A stretch of 64,000 nt of DNA, taken from NCBI RefSeq assembly GCF_009933135.1, contig NZ_MAEH01000009.1, forward strand, positions 310,001 through 374,000. Reading direction: 5' to 3'. Origin of the DNA: Candidatus Enterococcus leclercqii (GTDB taxonomy: Bacteria; Bacillota; Bacilli; Lactobacillales; Enterococcaceae). The translations under genes were made by a program, and so were the position numbers. The notes below the pieces were generated by a model, which made no database searches, was not told the DNA's origin, and worked only from the letters and a program-made list of their open reading frames with translations. Shown piece by piece: positions 50,691 through 60,187 of the stretch. Every line of letters begins with the position of its first letter. Within the stretch, counting starts at the first letter, position 1.

Positions 50691-51983
50691 TTATGAGATT
50701 GTCTCCCCACGAGTGGGAAGAATTCTTTCGCCATACGGATTCACCAGTTTTTCCGGTTTCAAAGTATGGATTGGAACCAAAGTTTTCGGTTGGATCATGT
50801 CGATAATCTTTGCTAAATCAGCAGGAAACGCATGACCCGAGCAAGCCAATCGTACAAATTCCACATCCAGGCTTGCCAAAAGATCCAAAAAGACTTGATA
50901 GGCGGGGTCAAAATCTCCCAACGGCTGGGCGTCGATATGGAAATACATACCGCCTGCCTGCAGGTTTTCAAAACCGTCGACTATCTGCCACAAATACTGG
51001 TGATCGTCTGTTAACAAGACGGCCAGTGGAATTTCTAATTCGTCAGCCAATGCCTCAATCCGGTGGGTCGGATCTGCGTAATAATAGTTGGCATTGATCC
51101 CTAAAACTTCTTGTAACAAAGCCGCCATGTTGGCTTCCAATACTACTGTTCGTGGGGACAACTCAACGATTTTAGCAAAACGCTTCACGTTAGCCGGGTA
51201 GCCATTGAAGGTTAATTGCCGCTGCGGATTCTCGTTTTCCAAACGAACCAACTGCTGTACCAAGTCTGCTTCGCTGACAATCTTGATCGTTTCCGTAGGA
51301 TCTTCCGGACGGTCGTCAAAAGAGATACTGACGCCTTCCATCATCAAAAGATCACAGCCTTTTGCTCTTTCACAAAAATCAAGGGTCAGCTTTCGATCAT
51401 AGCCGTGCAGGCGCAAATCACCGGTGTACACCAGAAACTTGTCCGGGGTGCGGATCAACAGTGCCGCCGCCCCATAAGCATCGTGATCCACCGGCAGAAT
51501 CGTCACAGTGATTTCACCGATTTCAACGACATCACCAGCGTTTAGCCCAATCATGTTCCGCGTAAAGTTGGCTGCTTCAAACGGCGAAGGAATCAAGAAA
51601 TCCCCATTGCGGTTCAAGGAGCGCAAGATTGCATCGGTTTCCTTCAATGTATACAGAGGAATCGCCGAATCCAAGTAATTGATCATTTTAGAATGATCCA
51701 AATGTGCGTGAGACAAGAAGACAGCGGTGTGCTGGAAATCTGCCACAGCTGGTCCTTGGTATTCATAACCTAAGCGCGGATCATAAATATCTTTGAGCTC
51801 TGGGATCAAACGATTGTCCAACAGCGTAGACAGCTGATCGTCTTTTAAGCCCAGTTCGGGACGATATTCCGTGCCAAAGTCAAAAAAGATGTGGGCATCC
51901 CCGTAGCGGACTTCGATGACCGTGCCGCCGATTGTGAGGATACCGCTGTGAAAAGTGACGGTAGTTTTAGCCTTTGATTCCAT
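50691..51983 (-). CDS. Metallo-beta-lactamase fold hydrolase in a Ugp-like operon
   Basis: 430 residues. The metal-binding SHAHLDHS is near residue 90, with DHDAYGAA, TGDLRLHG and a late HTLKPEK as further ligand positions. The layout resembles RNase J/beta-CASP or related phosphodiesterase-type MBL proteins, with an inserted domain at about 200-330, but the RNase J motifs were not all found. It overlaps the upstream permease gene by 17 bases and precedes the binding-protein gene. A phosphodiesterase acting on the imported compound, taking the place of GlpQ, is a reasonable inference. There is no signal peptide. Confidence 0.82.
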   Translation of the reverse strand: MESKAKTTVTFHSGILTIGGTVIEVRYGDAHIFFDFGTEYRPELGLKDDQLSTLLDNRLIPELKDIYDPRLGYEYQGPAVADFQHTAVFLSHAHLDHSKMINYLDSAIPLYTLKETDAILRSLNRNGDFLIPSPFEAANFTRNMIGLNAGDVVEIGEITVTILPVDHDAYGAAALLIRTPDKFLVYTGDLRLHGYDRKLTLDFCERAKGCDLLMMEGVSISFDDRPEDPTETIKIVSEADLVQQLVRLENENPQRQLTFNGYPANVKRFAKIVELSPRTVVLEANMAALLQEVLGINANYYYADPTHRIEALADELEIPLAVLLTDDHQYLWQIVDGFENLQAGGMYFHIDAQPLGDFDPAYQVFLDLLASLDVEFVRLACSGHAFPADLAKIIDMIQPKTLVPIHTLKPEKLVNPYGERILPTRGETIS

Positions 51984-52785
51984 TTTTTGCCACCCCTCGG
52001 ATGATTTCTTTGCGGAACACGAAGTAGATGATCAAGATTGGAATGACTGTCAGTGTGGCTGCTGCCAACTGCAGGTGCACGTCACTGCCACTTTCAGTGG
52101 TGAAAGCAGACAACCCGTTGTTCAATAGACGGTGGTCTTTGTCATTGGTTACCAACAATGGCCACAAGAAGGAATTCCAGCTAGAGATAAAGGTCAAGAT
52201 TCCTACCGTCACCAGCGCTGGTTTGATCATCGGAATCAAAATGCGCCGGATATATTCCAAATCACTGGCGCCGTCGATTTTAGCCGCTTTGTAATAAGAC
52301 AGGGAAATCCCGTTTAGATAGCTGTTTAGATAATAGATATAGAAGATACTGGTCAAAAAAGGGATAATCAACGCGGCATAGGTGTTTAACAGGCCTAGCT
52401 TTGCGACGGTATTGAAGTTTGTAAAGATGATGGACTCATACGGCACCATCAATAAAGAAACCATAATCGCGATTACCACTTTTTTGAATTTGAATTCCAA
52501 ACTAGTCAGTGCAAAAGAAGCCAACACCGCTGTAATCAATGTCGCAATCGTCGTCACTGCTGAGACGAACACGGTATTGAAGAAGTAACGGACAAAAGGC
52601 GCTTTGTCAAAGACATCAATAAAGTTTGAAAACTGGAAGCTTTTCGGGATGATGGTCGGCGGAATGCTGGTCACTTCCGAGCGGGTCATCAAGCCCCCCA
52701 AGATCATATAGATGAATGGGAAAACAGTGATGATGGCCATCACGATCAAAAAGATCATACAGATGATATTTACGACTCGTTTCAC
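51967..52785 (-). CDS. ABC transporter permease, UgpE/MalG type
   Basis: 272 residues, six membrane helices. The EAA-type loop appears as KAAKIDGASDLEYIRRILIPMIKPAL near residue 190, the site of contact with the ATPase. It starts 3 bases after the stop of the first permease and overlaps the MBL gene by 17 bases. It forms the translocation channel with the UgpA-like partner; substrate as for the operon, likely glycerol-3-phosphate, a glycerophosphodiester or a sugar. Confidence 0.9.
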   Translation of the reverse strand: MKRVVNIICMIFLIVMAIITVFPFIYMILGGLMTRSEVTSIPPTIIPKSFQFSNFIDVFDKAPFVRYFFNTVFVSAVTTIATLITAVLASFALTSLEFKFKKVVIAIMVSLLMVPYESIIFTNFNTVAKLGLLNTYAALIIPFLTSIFYIYYLNSYLNGISLSYYKAAKIDGASDLEYIRRILIPMIKPALVTVGILTFISSWNSFLWPLLVTNDKDHRLLNNGLSAFTTESGSDVHLQLAAATLTVIPILIIYFVFRKEIIRGVAKNGIKG

Positions 52786-52788
52786 GGC

Positions 52789-53673
52789 TTATTCCCCCAC
52801 TTTCTTGATGATTTTTCGTTGGATAAAGGTACAAGCCAGAATCACTAGGAACAAGACCACTGTTGCGGCCATAGCCACGCCCGGACGTCCTGCGATATGG
52901 AACTTGTCGTAAATGTAGTACACCGCGGTAACCGCACTTTTGGCGATCCCAGGTTGACCGGCAAACAAGGCATACACTTGGGTGTACACTTTGAAGGCGC
53001 CGATGATATTGACCGTCAATAAGAAAGTCATCGTCGGTATCAATTGCGGCAAGGTGATGCGGCGGAAAATCTCGCCGTCTGTTGCACCAAACATCTTGGC
53101 AATCTTATAGTGCTCTTCGTCGATATTGCGCAGACCTCCCAATAAGATGATAATATTGAAGGCCAGTGAGCTCCAGATTCCGAAGATAATCAGTGTCGGC
53201 ATTGAAAGATCGACACTGTCCAACCAGTTAAGTCCTTTGATACCAAAGAAACTCAACCCGTAGTTGATAATCCCGTAGTCACCATTGAAAAAATAACGGA
53301 AGACAATCCCGATTGCAATCGTACTGGTAACATAAGGCATGAAAAAGATCGTTTCAAAAAAGCTCTTGTGTTTCACTTTTTCAAAGATGATCCAAGCAAT
53401 TCCCAAACCGAGAATCAATGCAATTGGCACCGTCAAAAAGGCATACCATGCCGTGTTTTTCAACGCCCGCCAAAACACTGGATCGCTTAAAATCTTTTCA
53501 TAGTTTTCCAGCCCCGCCGGTCGCATATTGATCAGCGAACCTTTTTGGAAACTCATCGCAAAGGAACGAATCAATGGATAGATGGAAAATACCAAAATGA
53601 TCACCAAAGATGGCAGAAGGAAGAGCCAAGCTTTGGGTTGGTTTTCCGGGTTGTAGTTGTTCTTCTTGAACAT
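52789..53673 (-). CDS. ABC transporter permease, UgpA/MalF type
   Basis: 294 residues with six membrane helices (first at about 15-35, LFLLPSLVIILVFSIYPLI). The EAA loop is present as YKIAKMFGATDGEIFRRITLPQLIPT near residue 195. It begins with an ATGA overlap with the ATPase gene and is followed after 3 bases by the second permease, so the genes are translationally coupled. Confidence 0.9.
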   Translation of the reverse strand: MFKKNNYNPENQPKAWLFLLPSLVIILVFSIYPLIRSFAMSFQKGSLINMRPAGLENYEKILSDPVFWRALKNTAWYAFLTVPIALILGLGIAWIIFEKVKHKSFFETIFFMPYVTSTIAIGIVFRYFFNGDYGIINYGLSFFGIKGLNWLDSVDLSMPTLIIFGIWSSLAFNIIILLGGLRNIDEEHYKIAKMFGATDGEIFRRITLPQLIPTMTFLLTVNIIGAFKVYTQVYALFAGQPGIAKSAVTAVYYIYDKFHIAGRPGVAMAATVVLFLVILACTFIQRKIIKKVGE

Positions 53674-54746
53674 CAGTAGATCCTAGTCCCGTCTTCTTTA
53701 AAGATAAAGGCCTTTTGATAGGCAAAGTCAAAGGTCAGCTCGGCTCCTTCTTGGATCTCATTTTCGATGCTGACGATAGATTTCAAGTGATGGCTACCAA
53801 TCTCAAAGTTCAAGATTCGTTCGCGCCCGATCAATTCTACCCCGTGAACAGTCGCGCCAAACGCCCCTTCACCGGCCACTGGCAGTACATCTTCTGGGCG
53901 GATACCCAACACATAGTTGCCATCTGGCATGTTTTCTTTGAAACGTTCTGCCACAAAGCGGTCGACAGGAACACTGAAGGCTTCATAGTGCATTTGGCCG
54001 TCACGAACTTCTACCGGCAGAATATTGATGATAGGATTTCCGATAAATTGTGCAACAAACAGGTTAGCTGGTTCCAAGTACAAGTTTTGCGGATCGTCGT
54101 CTTGTTGGACAACCCCTTCATTCATCAAGATGATTTTGTCACTGATGGAAAGTGCTTCTTCTTGGTCGTGGGTAACAAAGATGGTCGTGATTCCGACCTC
54201 TTTTACCAGACGACGGATTTCTTCACGAATCTTCAGCCGCAGACGAGCATCCAAGTTACTCAGTGGTTCATCCAAAAGCAATACTTCTGGATTTTGTACC
54301 AGCGCACGAGTGATCGCGACACGCTGTTGTTGCCCACCAGAAAGCGTCCCGGGCTTTTTGTCTCGCAATTCTTCAATGTTGGTAAGCTTCATATATTTTT
54401 CGGCGATTGCTTGTGCTTCTTCTTTGGTCTTTTTATTTTTACCAACAGTCAGAGGAAACATGACATTTTCAAACGTCGTCATATGAGGATACAGCGCATA
54501 GTTTTGGAACACAAAACCGATATTACGGTCTTTTGGTTCTGTCTTGACCACAGAATTACCAGAAAATTTGATGTCTCCAGATGTCGGTGTCAACAAACCA
54601 GCGATCATATTCAAGATCGTGGACTTCCCACAACCGGAAGGGCCAAGCAGACAGACGAGGTCGCCTTTTTCGATGGTGAAGTTCACCGACTTCAGTGCCT
54701 CGAACCCGTTATCGAACACTTTTTTCAGATTGATAACTTCAATCAT
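53673..54746 (-). CDS. ABC transporter ATPase, UgpC/MsmX type
   Basis: 357 residues from ATG 54746, behind GGAGGATTTCTA. Walker A GPSGCGKST, Q-loop FVFQNYALYPHM, signature LSGGQQQRV, Walker B LLLDEPLSNLDARLR and H-loop VTHDQEEA, then a C-terminal TOBE-like regulatory region (YVLGIRPEDV). This is the import ATPase of the family-1 sugar and glycerol-3-phosphate systems. It is the first gene of the operon. Confidence 0.92.
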   Translation of the reverse strand: MIEVINLKKVFDNGFEALKSVNFTIEKGDLVCLLGPSGCGKSTILNMIAGLLTPTSGDIKFSGNSVVKTEPKDRNIGFVFQNYALYPHMTTFENVMFPLTVGKNKKTKEEAQAIAEKYMKLTNIEELRDKKPGTLSGGQQQRVAITRALVQNPEVLLLDEPLSNLDARLRLKIREEIRRLVKEVGITTIFVTHDQEEALSISDKIILMNEGVVQQDDDPQNLYLEPANLFVAQFIGNPIINILPVEVRDGQMHYEAFSVPVDRFVAERFKENMPDGNYVLGIRPEDVLPVAGEGAFGATVHGVELIGRERILNFEIGSHHLKSIVSIENEIQEGAELTFDFAYQKAFIFKEDGTRIY

Positions 54747-55176
54747 TAGAAATCCTCCATTACCATTTTTTAGCATACGAGCCTATTTTATCATTTTTAT
54801 CTTGTTATAATTTATAAAGTTTAATGAGAGGCATTTTCTATAACTCTCATCATTTTGCAAGGAATACTCCCCAAAAAAATGACAGTTCGCAACAGAGCAG
54901 GCTTCGTATGCCCCCAGCGATTATAAATCATTCGTTATGATAGTGAAACAGTTAACACAAACTGCTTTATCCGTCAAAAAAAAGCAAAAAACGAAGTAAA
55001 ATCGAATGATTACTGCCCTTTTTGCTTGCCCCAAGGAAAAATATTTTTGCTTTCTTTTATCTCAGAAAAATAGCCCCGAAAAAAGAACCCATCCTTTCGT
55101 TTAAGTTATTTTTACCTTTCTAACCAGGTATTCTCACTCGCTATTATTTCATAAAAAGCAATTTAAATAAAACAAT
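54747..55176. other. Intergenic region between the Ugp-like operon and the P-type ATPase
   Basis: 430 AT-rich bases with no convincing gene. It must hold the minus-strand promoter of the Ugp-like operon; TTAAAC...GATAAAAT just upstream of 54790 is a weak candidate. No regulator site was recognised. Confidence 0.45.
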
Positions 55177-55206
55177 TTGACGATTTAAGTTTTTCTGTGC
55201 TATTTT
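55177..55206 (+). promoter_or_regulatory. Promoter of the P-type ATPase leader
   Basis: TTGACG, 18 bases, TATTTT, preceded by TGTGC next to the -10. It gives a leader of about 290 bases before the ATPase start. A possible terminator-like hairpin around CCGGTTGCCGG with a TTTTTT run lies at 55382-55418. Confidence 0.5.
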
Positions 55207-55292
55207 AGAGTCACAGAGAAATGACGATTGTTTTTTACGAGTTGTTGCTCTCAATGTTGCAGATTTTGATCATATGGAGGTGGAAAGACCTT

Positions 55293-55364
55293 ATGGACGA
55301 AGACGCCGAGGAGACGTCGCCAAAAAAATTTTTCTATAAACTTGCTTATTTCCAAAAGGAATAG
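55293..55364 (+). CDS. Possible 23-codon leader ORF
   Basis: ATG at 55293 behind GGAGG (12-base spacing) opens 23 acidic-then-aromatic codons (MDEDAEETSPKKFFYKLAYF...) to TAG at 55362. It lies in the long leader of the P-type ATPase gene. It may be a leader peptide or chance. Confidence 0.25.
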   Translation: MDEDAEETSPKKFFYKLAYFQKE

Positions 55365-55507
55365 CTTTCTTTCAGTGCGTCACAGCCCCGGTTGCCGGTG
55401 AAGTGAGGTGCTTTTTTCGCATACCGAAAAAGGTGCCCAGCCACGCTTTTCACGACGGGCAGTGTTTTACTTAAGACTCGCTAAATTTGAAAGAAAGAGG
55501 AAATGAC

Positions 55508-58180
55508 ATGAAAAATTTGATTCAGCAAAATTTACAGGAACTGCAAGAGACATTCGGTCACGAGGATTTCGAGGAGGGCCTGAGTAGCGAAGAAGCTGCC
55601 AGGCGCTTGGCGCAGGAGGGTCCCAATCGTTTGGAAAGCAAACGAATACCAAAATGGCAACTGTTCCTGCGCCAATTTCACAATATGATTATCTATATTC
55701 TGATGATTGCTGCCTTTCTGACCTTATTGATGGGCCACTATGGAGATGCGGCGATCATTGCCTTGGTGATCATCATCAATGCCTTTATCGGTTACTACCA
55801 AGAAGCCAATGCCTCGGACGCTTTAGAACAGATCAAAAATCTGCTGACACCGATTGCCACCGTCTACCGCGATGGCACCCGGTGCGACATTCCCGCTGAG
55901 GACTTAGTTACCGGCGACGTCGTCTTTTTGGAGGCGGGAGATCAAGTTCCCGCAGATTTAAGACTCGTGGCGGTCGATAATCTGCGGATTGAAGAAGCTT
56001 CCCTGACTGGTGAAGCAGACTCCGTTGAAAAAAGTACGGCCCCACTTTTTGGTGATCCTCCCTTGGCGGAGCGCACCAATCTGGCTTTTGCCTCCACATC
56101 TGTGACCAACGGTTCGGGGCTGGGAGTGGTCAGCGCCACCGCCGCAAACACTGAAATCGGGAAAATCTCCACCGAAGTCGCCAATGTTACTCAGCGGCGC
56201 TCTCCACTGATGCAGCAGATTGATAATCTGGGCAAAGGGGTGTCTTATGTCGTATTGGCTGCGGCGATTCTGCTTTTTATCTTGGGATTGCTGGGCGGAA
56301 CCTATGCTGTCTCGGCTCTTTCACTGGCAGTCGTCACCATGATTGTCGGTTCGATACCTGAGGGTTTGCCAGCCACGACTTCGGTCATTTTGGCAATGGG
56401 GGTCAGCGACATGGCCAAAACCAAGCACACCATCGTCAAAAGTCTGCCAGCTGTCGAAACGCTGGGCTCAGTAGACGTGATTGCTACCGATAAAACCGGT
56501 ACATTGACCAAAAATGAAATGACCGTTACCGATGTTTATTTAGCCGACACCTGCTACCAAGTCACGGGCAACGGCTATGCCCCTGAAGGAGAATTGCGCA
56601 GGGAAAAGACTGACGATACTCCCCATCATGATGCCCAACTGGCATTATTTGTCGAAGCCGCTTATGAAGCCAATGATACTGAACTTTCCTACGAAAACGG
56701 TGTTTGGCAAATCAACGGTGAACCAACAGACGGTTCATTTCTGACATTGTATTACAAGCTGATTCCTTTCCCCCAACGACCGAAAAACCAGGAATTGGAT
56801 TTTCTGCCCTTCGATTCAGAATACCGTTTTATGGCTAAATTGGTTCGCACGACTGAAGGGCAGACGCGTTTGTTCATGAAAGGCTCACCGGATAAACTGC
56901 TGCCGTTGGCGACAGCTTCTAACCCTGATTTTGCCACCGCAGCGTGGGAACAAAGAATCACCCAACTCAGCACCCAAGGCAAACGCGTGGTGGCAGTCGG
57001 CTATCGAGACCTCCCCACAGAAATAACTGCCATCACGCCGGAACTTCTACGCCAAGGAATCAATTTTCTCGGCGTTGCCGGGATTATCGACCCACCTCGA
57101 GAAGAAGTCGTCAGTGCCCTTAAAGAAATGCGGCGAGCAGGCGTGGCCGTTAAAATGATTACCGGTGATCACCCTCTGACCGCTCAGACCATCGCTGAAA
57201 AATTGGGGTTGGCTCCGCGAATTCAAGTCATCACCGGCCCGCAATGGGACACTTTGGGAAAACAGGAAAAAGTCAGCGCCGCAGCAACCCACCAAGTGTT
57301 TGCCCGCACCACACCAAAAAACAAGTTGGAGATCATTGAAGCCTTGCAAGCAGATGCTAAAGTGACTGCCATGACCGGCGACGGGGTCAACGATGCCCCC
57401 GCTCTGAAACGGGCGGATATCGGTGTGGCTATGGGGATTAAAGGAACCGACGTAGCCAAGGACTCAGCAGATATGATTCTAGCCGATGACAACTTTGCTA
57501 CGATGGCCGCAGCAATCAGAGAAGGACGACGAATCTACGACAATATCAAGAAGAGTATTTTATTCTTGCTGCCAACATCTTTTGCGGAAGGATTAATCAT
57601 TGCTTTCACCATTCTGATGCAAAAAGAGATGCCACTAGCTGCTACTCAGCTGCTTTGGATCAACATGGTATCCGCCATCACGATTCAATTTGCCTTCATC
57701 TTCGAACCGGCAGAAGCAGGTATCATGAATCGCCCACCGAAAAAGACCGGGACTGCCTTGATGGATCGCCACGACATCATCCAAATGGCGTATGTCTCAG
57801 TCTTGCTGGCGGTAATCGGTTTGACGGCGTATGAATGGCTATTGGGTCGCGGGGTAGATACTACGACTGCCAGTACGATGCTGGTAAATATCATCGTCAT
57901 GAGTAAGATCTGTTACCTGTTCAACATCCGCACCAAGGATTTTGCCTTCTCAAAAGCCTTCTTCAGCAACAAAATGGCCTTCGTCATCATCGGGATCATG
58001 TTGCTGTTGCAGCTTTTACTGACTTATCTGCCCTTGATGCAACAAGCTTTTCATACCACCGACATGAGCCTGTTGGAATGGGGCATTGCTCTGCTGGCGG
58101 GACTATTGACATTAGCGGTTACTGAGTTGGATAAGTTGGTTCGCAGCCGGATAAAGGGTGCCGTCGAACTGTCCAGATAA
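55508..58180 (+). CDS. P-type cation-transporting ATPase (calcium-ATPase-like)
   Basis: 890 residues from ATG 55508 (GAAAGAGG upstream); a TTG seven codons earlier is less likely. P-type motifs in order: SLTGEAD, PEGLPA in membrane helix 4, phosphorylation loop DKTGTLTK, KGSPDK at the nucleotide site, TGDGVNDAPALK at the hinge, and about ten membrane helices. PEGLP is typical of the SERCA/PMCA-like branch (P2A) and of related sodium pumps. It should export Ca2+ or another cation with ATP. Transcribed alone behind a long leader; two terminators follow. Confidence 0.92.
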   Translation: MKNLIQQNLQELQETFGHEDFEEGLSSEEAARRLAQEGPNRLESKRIPKWQLFLRQFHNMIIYILMIAAFLTLLMGHYGDAAIIALVIIINAFIGYYQEANASDALEQIKNLLTPIATVYRDGTRCDIPAEDLVTGDVVFLEAGDQVPADLRLVAVDNLRIEEASLTGEADSVEKSTAPLFGDPPLAERTNLAFASTSVTNGSGLGVVSATAANTEIGKISTEVANVTQRRSPLMQQIDNLGKGVSYVVLAAAILLFILGLLGGTYAVSALSLAVVTMIVGSIPEGLPATTSVILAMGVSDMAKTKHTIVKSLPAVETLGSVDVIATDKTGTLTKNEMTVTDVYLADTCYQVTGNGYAPEGELRREKTDDTPHHDAQLALFVEAAYEANDTELSYENGVWQINGEPTDGSFLTLYYKLIPFPQRPKNQELDFLPFDSEYRFMAKLVRTTEGQTRLFMKGSPDKLLPLATASNPDFATAAWEQRITQLSTQGKRVVAVGYRDLPTEITAITPELLRQGINFLGVAGIIDPPREEVVSALKEMRRAGVAVKMITGDHPLTAQTIAEKLGLAPRIQVITGPQWDTLGKQEKVSAAATHQVFARTTPKNKLEIIEALQADAKVTAMTGDGVNDAPALKRADIGVAMGIKGTDVAKDSADMILADDNFATMAAAIREGRRIYDNIKKSILFLLPTSFAEGLIIAFTILMQKEMPLAATQLLWINMVSAITIQFAFIFEPAEAGIMNRPPKKTGTALMDRHDIIQMAYVSVLLAVIGLTAYEWLLGRGVDTTTASTMLVNIIVMSKICYLFNIRTKDFAFSKAFFSNKMAFVIIGIMLLLQLLLTYLPLMQQAFHTTDMSLLEWGIALLAGLLTLAVTELDKLVRSRIKGAVELSR

Positions 58181-58185
58181 AACCA

Positions 58186-58229
58186 AAACAGCCTAAACAA
58201 ACACCTTTTTGGTTATCTGTTTAGCTGTT
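58186..58229 (+). terminator. Terminator of the P-type ATPase gene
   Basis: AAACAGC-TAAACA pairs with TGTTTA-GCTGTTT around a loop of about 18 bases, 6 bases past the stop. Confidence 0.6.
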
Positions 58230-58241
58230 TCATAAGAATAA

Positions 58242-58279
58242 AAGAACCCCGAGACCTGTAAGTATGGTCTGGGGTTCTT
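58242..58279. terminator. Bidirectional terminator
   Basis: AAGAACCCC-AGACC and GGTCT-GGGGTTCTT pair around a 9-base loop, with A and T tracts on both sides, between convergent genes. Confidence 0.82.
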
Positions 58280-58291
58280 AAAATTCAGCTA

Positions 58292-59641
58292 TTAGTTAGT
58301 TGGTTCGCCTTTTTCCTGATCCAACAACCGGTTCTGGCCTTGAATATTTTGAATCTCAGTGATGTCTTGCGTAACTTCTAAGCAGCCCATGTATTCTCCG
58401 GACTCATCTTGCAACGCAAAATAGCGAATATAGATTTTGCGATCCATGATGTCGATCCAAAAATCAGCGGTTTCTCGGGCGCCGCTCCGGAAATCATCCA
58501 AGATTTTCTGTACGATGTGCATACTTTTCGGAGGATGGCAGTTGACGACCTCCCGACCAATAATAGACTTCGTGCGAGGAAAGACCCGCTTTTTCCCTTC
58601 TGAGAAGAAACGAACGCGCTCATCTTTGTCGACAAAGGTTAAATCCACAGGTAATGTTTGGAAAATCGCCAGCAGTTGTTCCAATTTCAAGATACCAGTA
58701 GGGAAAACCACCGTATCAGCAGAGGTTTGTTCCTGCCAGTCGTAGTGCTCCTCGGCGTAGACTGCTTCTGAGACTCCACCTTCTGCCAAGCCGGCAGCAA
58801 TGCCATCTGTGGTCTCCCGGGCTTGTTGGATTGCTGCCAATCGTGCCGGTTCCCGTTCAGCTTCTTTGGCCAATGCGTCAGCAGAAGCTTTCCATTTCAG
58901 TGGTTCAGGAATAAATGCAAAGCCAATATCCAAGCTGTCTTCTGCGATTTTTTCCCAATCCTTTAGACTAAAAACGTCCAATGTCATAGGAACCATGATC
59001 TCTTCTTCTTTAAAGATCATCTCTTCGATTTCTTCTTTTAAAGCCGCCCATTTTTCAGACAAAGGATTGTAAGCCGCTCGCTCATTTTCCAAATAGCTTT
59101 TCAGCGCCTTCAGCTGGTCGCGAATATCGTCATCCACCCCCCACATGACTTGAGGCGGTGCCGTAATGCCGTATTTTTCCATGTAAGAAAAGATCAACGT
59201 CTCTTTACGGGCATAGTGTTTGTCCAATTGCCCCAAGTCCGTCAATGCCGCCAGCAATCGCTCTTTAACCGACCAATCACCTTTTTGGATCTTAGCCATC
59301 AAGCCGTCGATTTCATCTGTCAAAAGCGATTGCAGCACTTGATTTTCCAACTTCAAGGTGTGGACTGGATGACCTGGCTGCTCGTGTTCATAGTTCGAGC
59401 GGTGAATTTCATTGATAGCACCTTTGAAAACAGCCGCGTGGATGTTGCATAACCGCTGAATTTCTGATGCCGGCAAGCCACTTTGAATCAGTGCTTTTTC
59501 CGCCGAAGTGATCTCGGTTACATCTACTCCGTCGAATTCTTCGGTAAACAGACGCTTAGCTTCTTCAAAATTGCCGCCTTCATGCAATAAAGACAAGATC
59601 TCCACGATCCGCTCCTGTCGTTGTTGTTTCGTACGTTCCAT
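58292..59641 (-). CDS. DUF438 protein with hemerythrin-like and PAS domains
   Basis: 449 residues from the second ATG of a closely spaced pair (59647 and 59641), which gives room for GGCGGG. Order: N-terminal DUF438 (residues about 10-80), a hemerythrin-like helical bundle (H-EHEQPGHPVHTL, HYARKETLIF, EEEIMVPMTL) and a C-terminal PAS_10 domain (LPVDLTFVDKDERVRFFSEGKK, FWIDIMDRKIYIRYFAL). The hemerythrin part could hold a di-iron site or heme. The family is thought to sense or handle oxygen or nitric oxide. It is encoded with a DUF1858 protein 39 bases upstream behind a Fur box. Confidence 0.88.
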   Translation of the reverse strand: MERTKQQRQERIVEILSLLHEGGNFEEAKRLFTEEFDGVDVTEITSAEKALIQSGLPASEIQRLCNIHAAVFKGAINEIHRSNYEHEQPGHPVHTLKLENQVLQSLLTDEIDGLMAKIQKGDWSVKERLLAALTDLGQLDKHYARKETLIFSYMEKYGITAPPQVMWGVDDDIRDQLKALKSYLENERAAYNPLSEKWAALKEEIEEMIFKEEEIMVPMTLDVFSLKDWEKIAEDSLDIGFAFIPEPLKWKASADALAKEAEREPARLAAIQQARETTDGIAAGLAEGGVSEAVYAEEHYDWQEQTSADTVVFPTGILKLEQLLAIFQTLPVDLTFVDKDERVRFFSEGKKRVFPRTKSIIGREVVNCHPPKSMHIVQKILDDFRSGARETADFWIDIMDRKIYIRYFALQDESGEYMGCLEVTQDITEIQNIQGQNRLLDQEKGEPTN

Positions 59642-59686
59642 TCCCATCCCGCCTTTTCTTTTACTTTAGCCGCAGCCGGCACACAA

Positions 59687-59911
59687 TTACTCGATCAATT
59701 CAAACCCGGCGGCTTCAAAAGCGGCCGTTATTTCAGTCATAGGGATTTTTTTCAAACGGGCACCTTTTGGGATGGTCATGTATCGTCCCGCCGTTTGCAG
59801 CATTCCCGGTTTTCCGATATCAGCAAAGCCCAATCCTGCCATGATTTCCTTTACCTCTGGAAATTCCTTTACCAAATCATACAGGGAGCGGGACAGTTCC
59901 AATCGTTTCAT
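59687..59911 (-). CDS. DUF1858-domain small protein
   Basis: 74 residues from ATG 59911, behind GGGAGGAATTGTG; an open frame extends upstream through the promoter region. The sequence LYDLVKEFPEVKEIMAGLGFADIGKPGMLQTAGRYMTIPKGA matches DUF1858, which usually occurs with DUF438 and is related to hybrid-cluster or redox proteins. It is the first gene of the pair. A Fur-type palindrome lies about 75 bases upstream. Confidence 0.85.
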   Translation of the reverse strand: MKRLELSRSLYDLVKEFPEVKEIMAGLGFADIGKPGMLQTAGRYMTIPKGARLKKIPMTEITAAFEAAGFELIE

Positions 59912-59981
59912 CACAATTCCTCCCAAAGGCAACGTTCCTGCGCAGTTTACTCTGACTACGATGCGCACTTATGCCAATCTG

Positions 59982-59996
59982 TGAGAATAATTCTCA
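59982..59996. promoter_or_regulatory. Fur-type box
   Basis: TGAGAATAATTCTCA is a perfect 7-1-7 palindrome of the Fur/PerR type (TGATAATNATTATCA with two symmetric changes). It lies between the minus-strand DUF1858-DUF438 operon and the plus-strand OsmC gene and probably controls the former. It resembles the box at 36237-36251 closely. Confidence 0.72.
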
Positions 59997-60187
59997 TTCA
60001 TTTTATTGTAGCGCTTTTTTGCGCAAAACTTCACTAGGGGATTCCCTATATTTAAAGCGGTCTTTTTGTAAGCAAGTTGGTTGGGGTAAAACCCAACTTC
60101 GTGATACTGTGGATATGTAGTGAATAAGCAGAACCGGCAAACGGCGTTTTTTCGCCTTCTGCCGCAAAACGAAAGGATGGATCATCT

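Noticed and set aside
53715-54749. Long plus-strand frame of 344 codons
   Set aside because: It is the antisense of the ABC ATPase gene, whose motifs are unmistakable; the antisense product has low-complexity composition.
55207-55507. yybP-ykoY manganese riboswitch before the P-type ATPase
   Set aside because: The conserved loop sequences of that class were not found.
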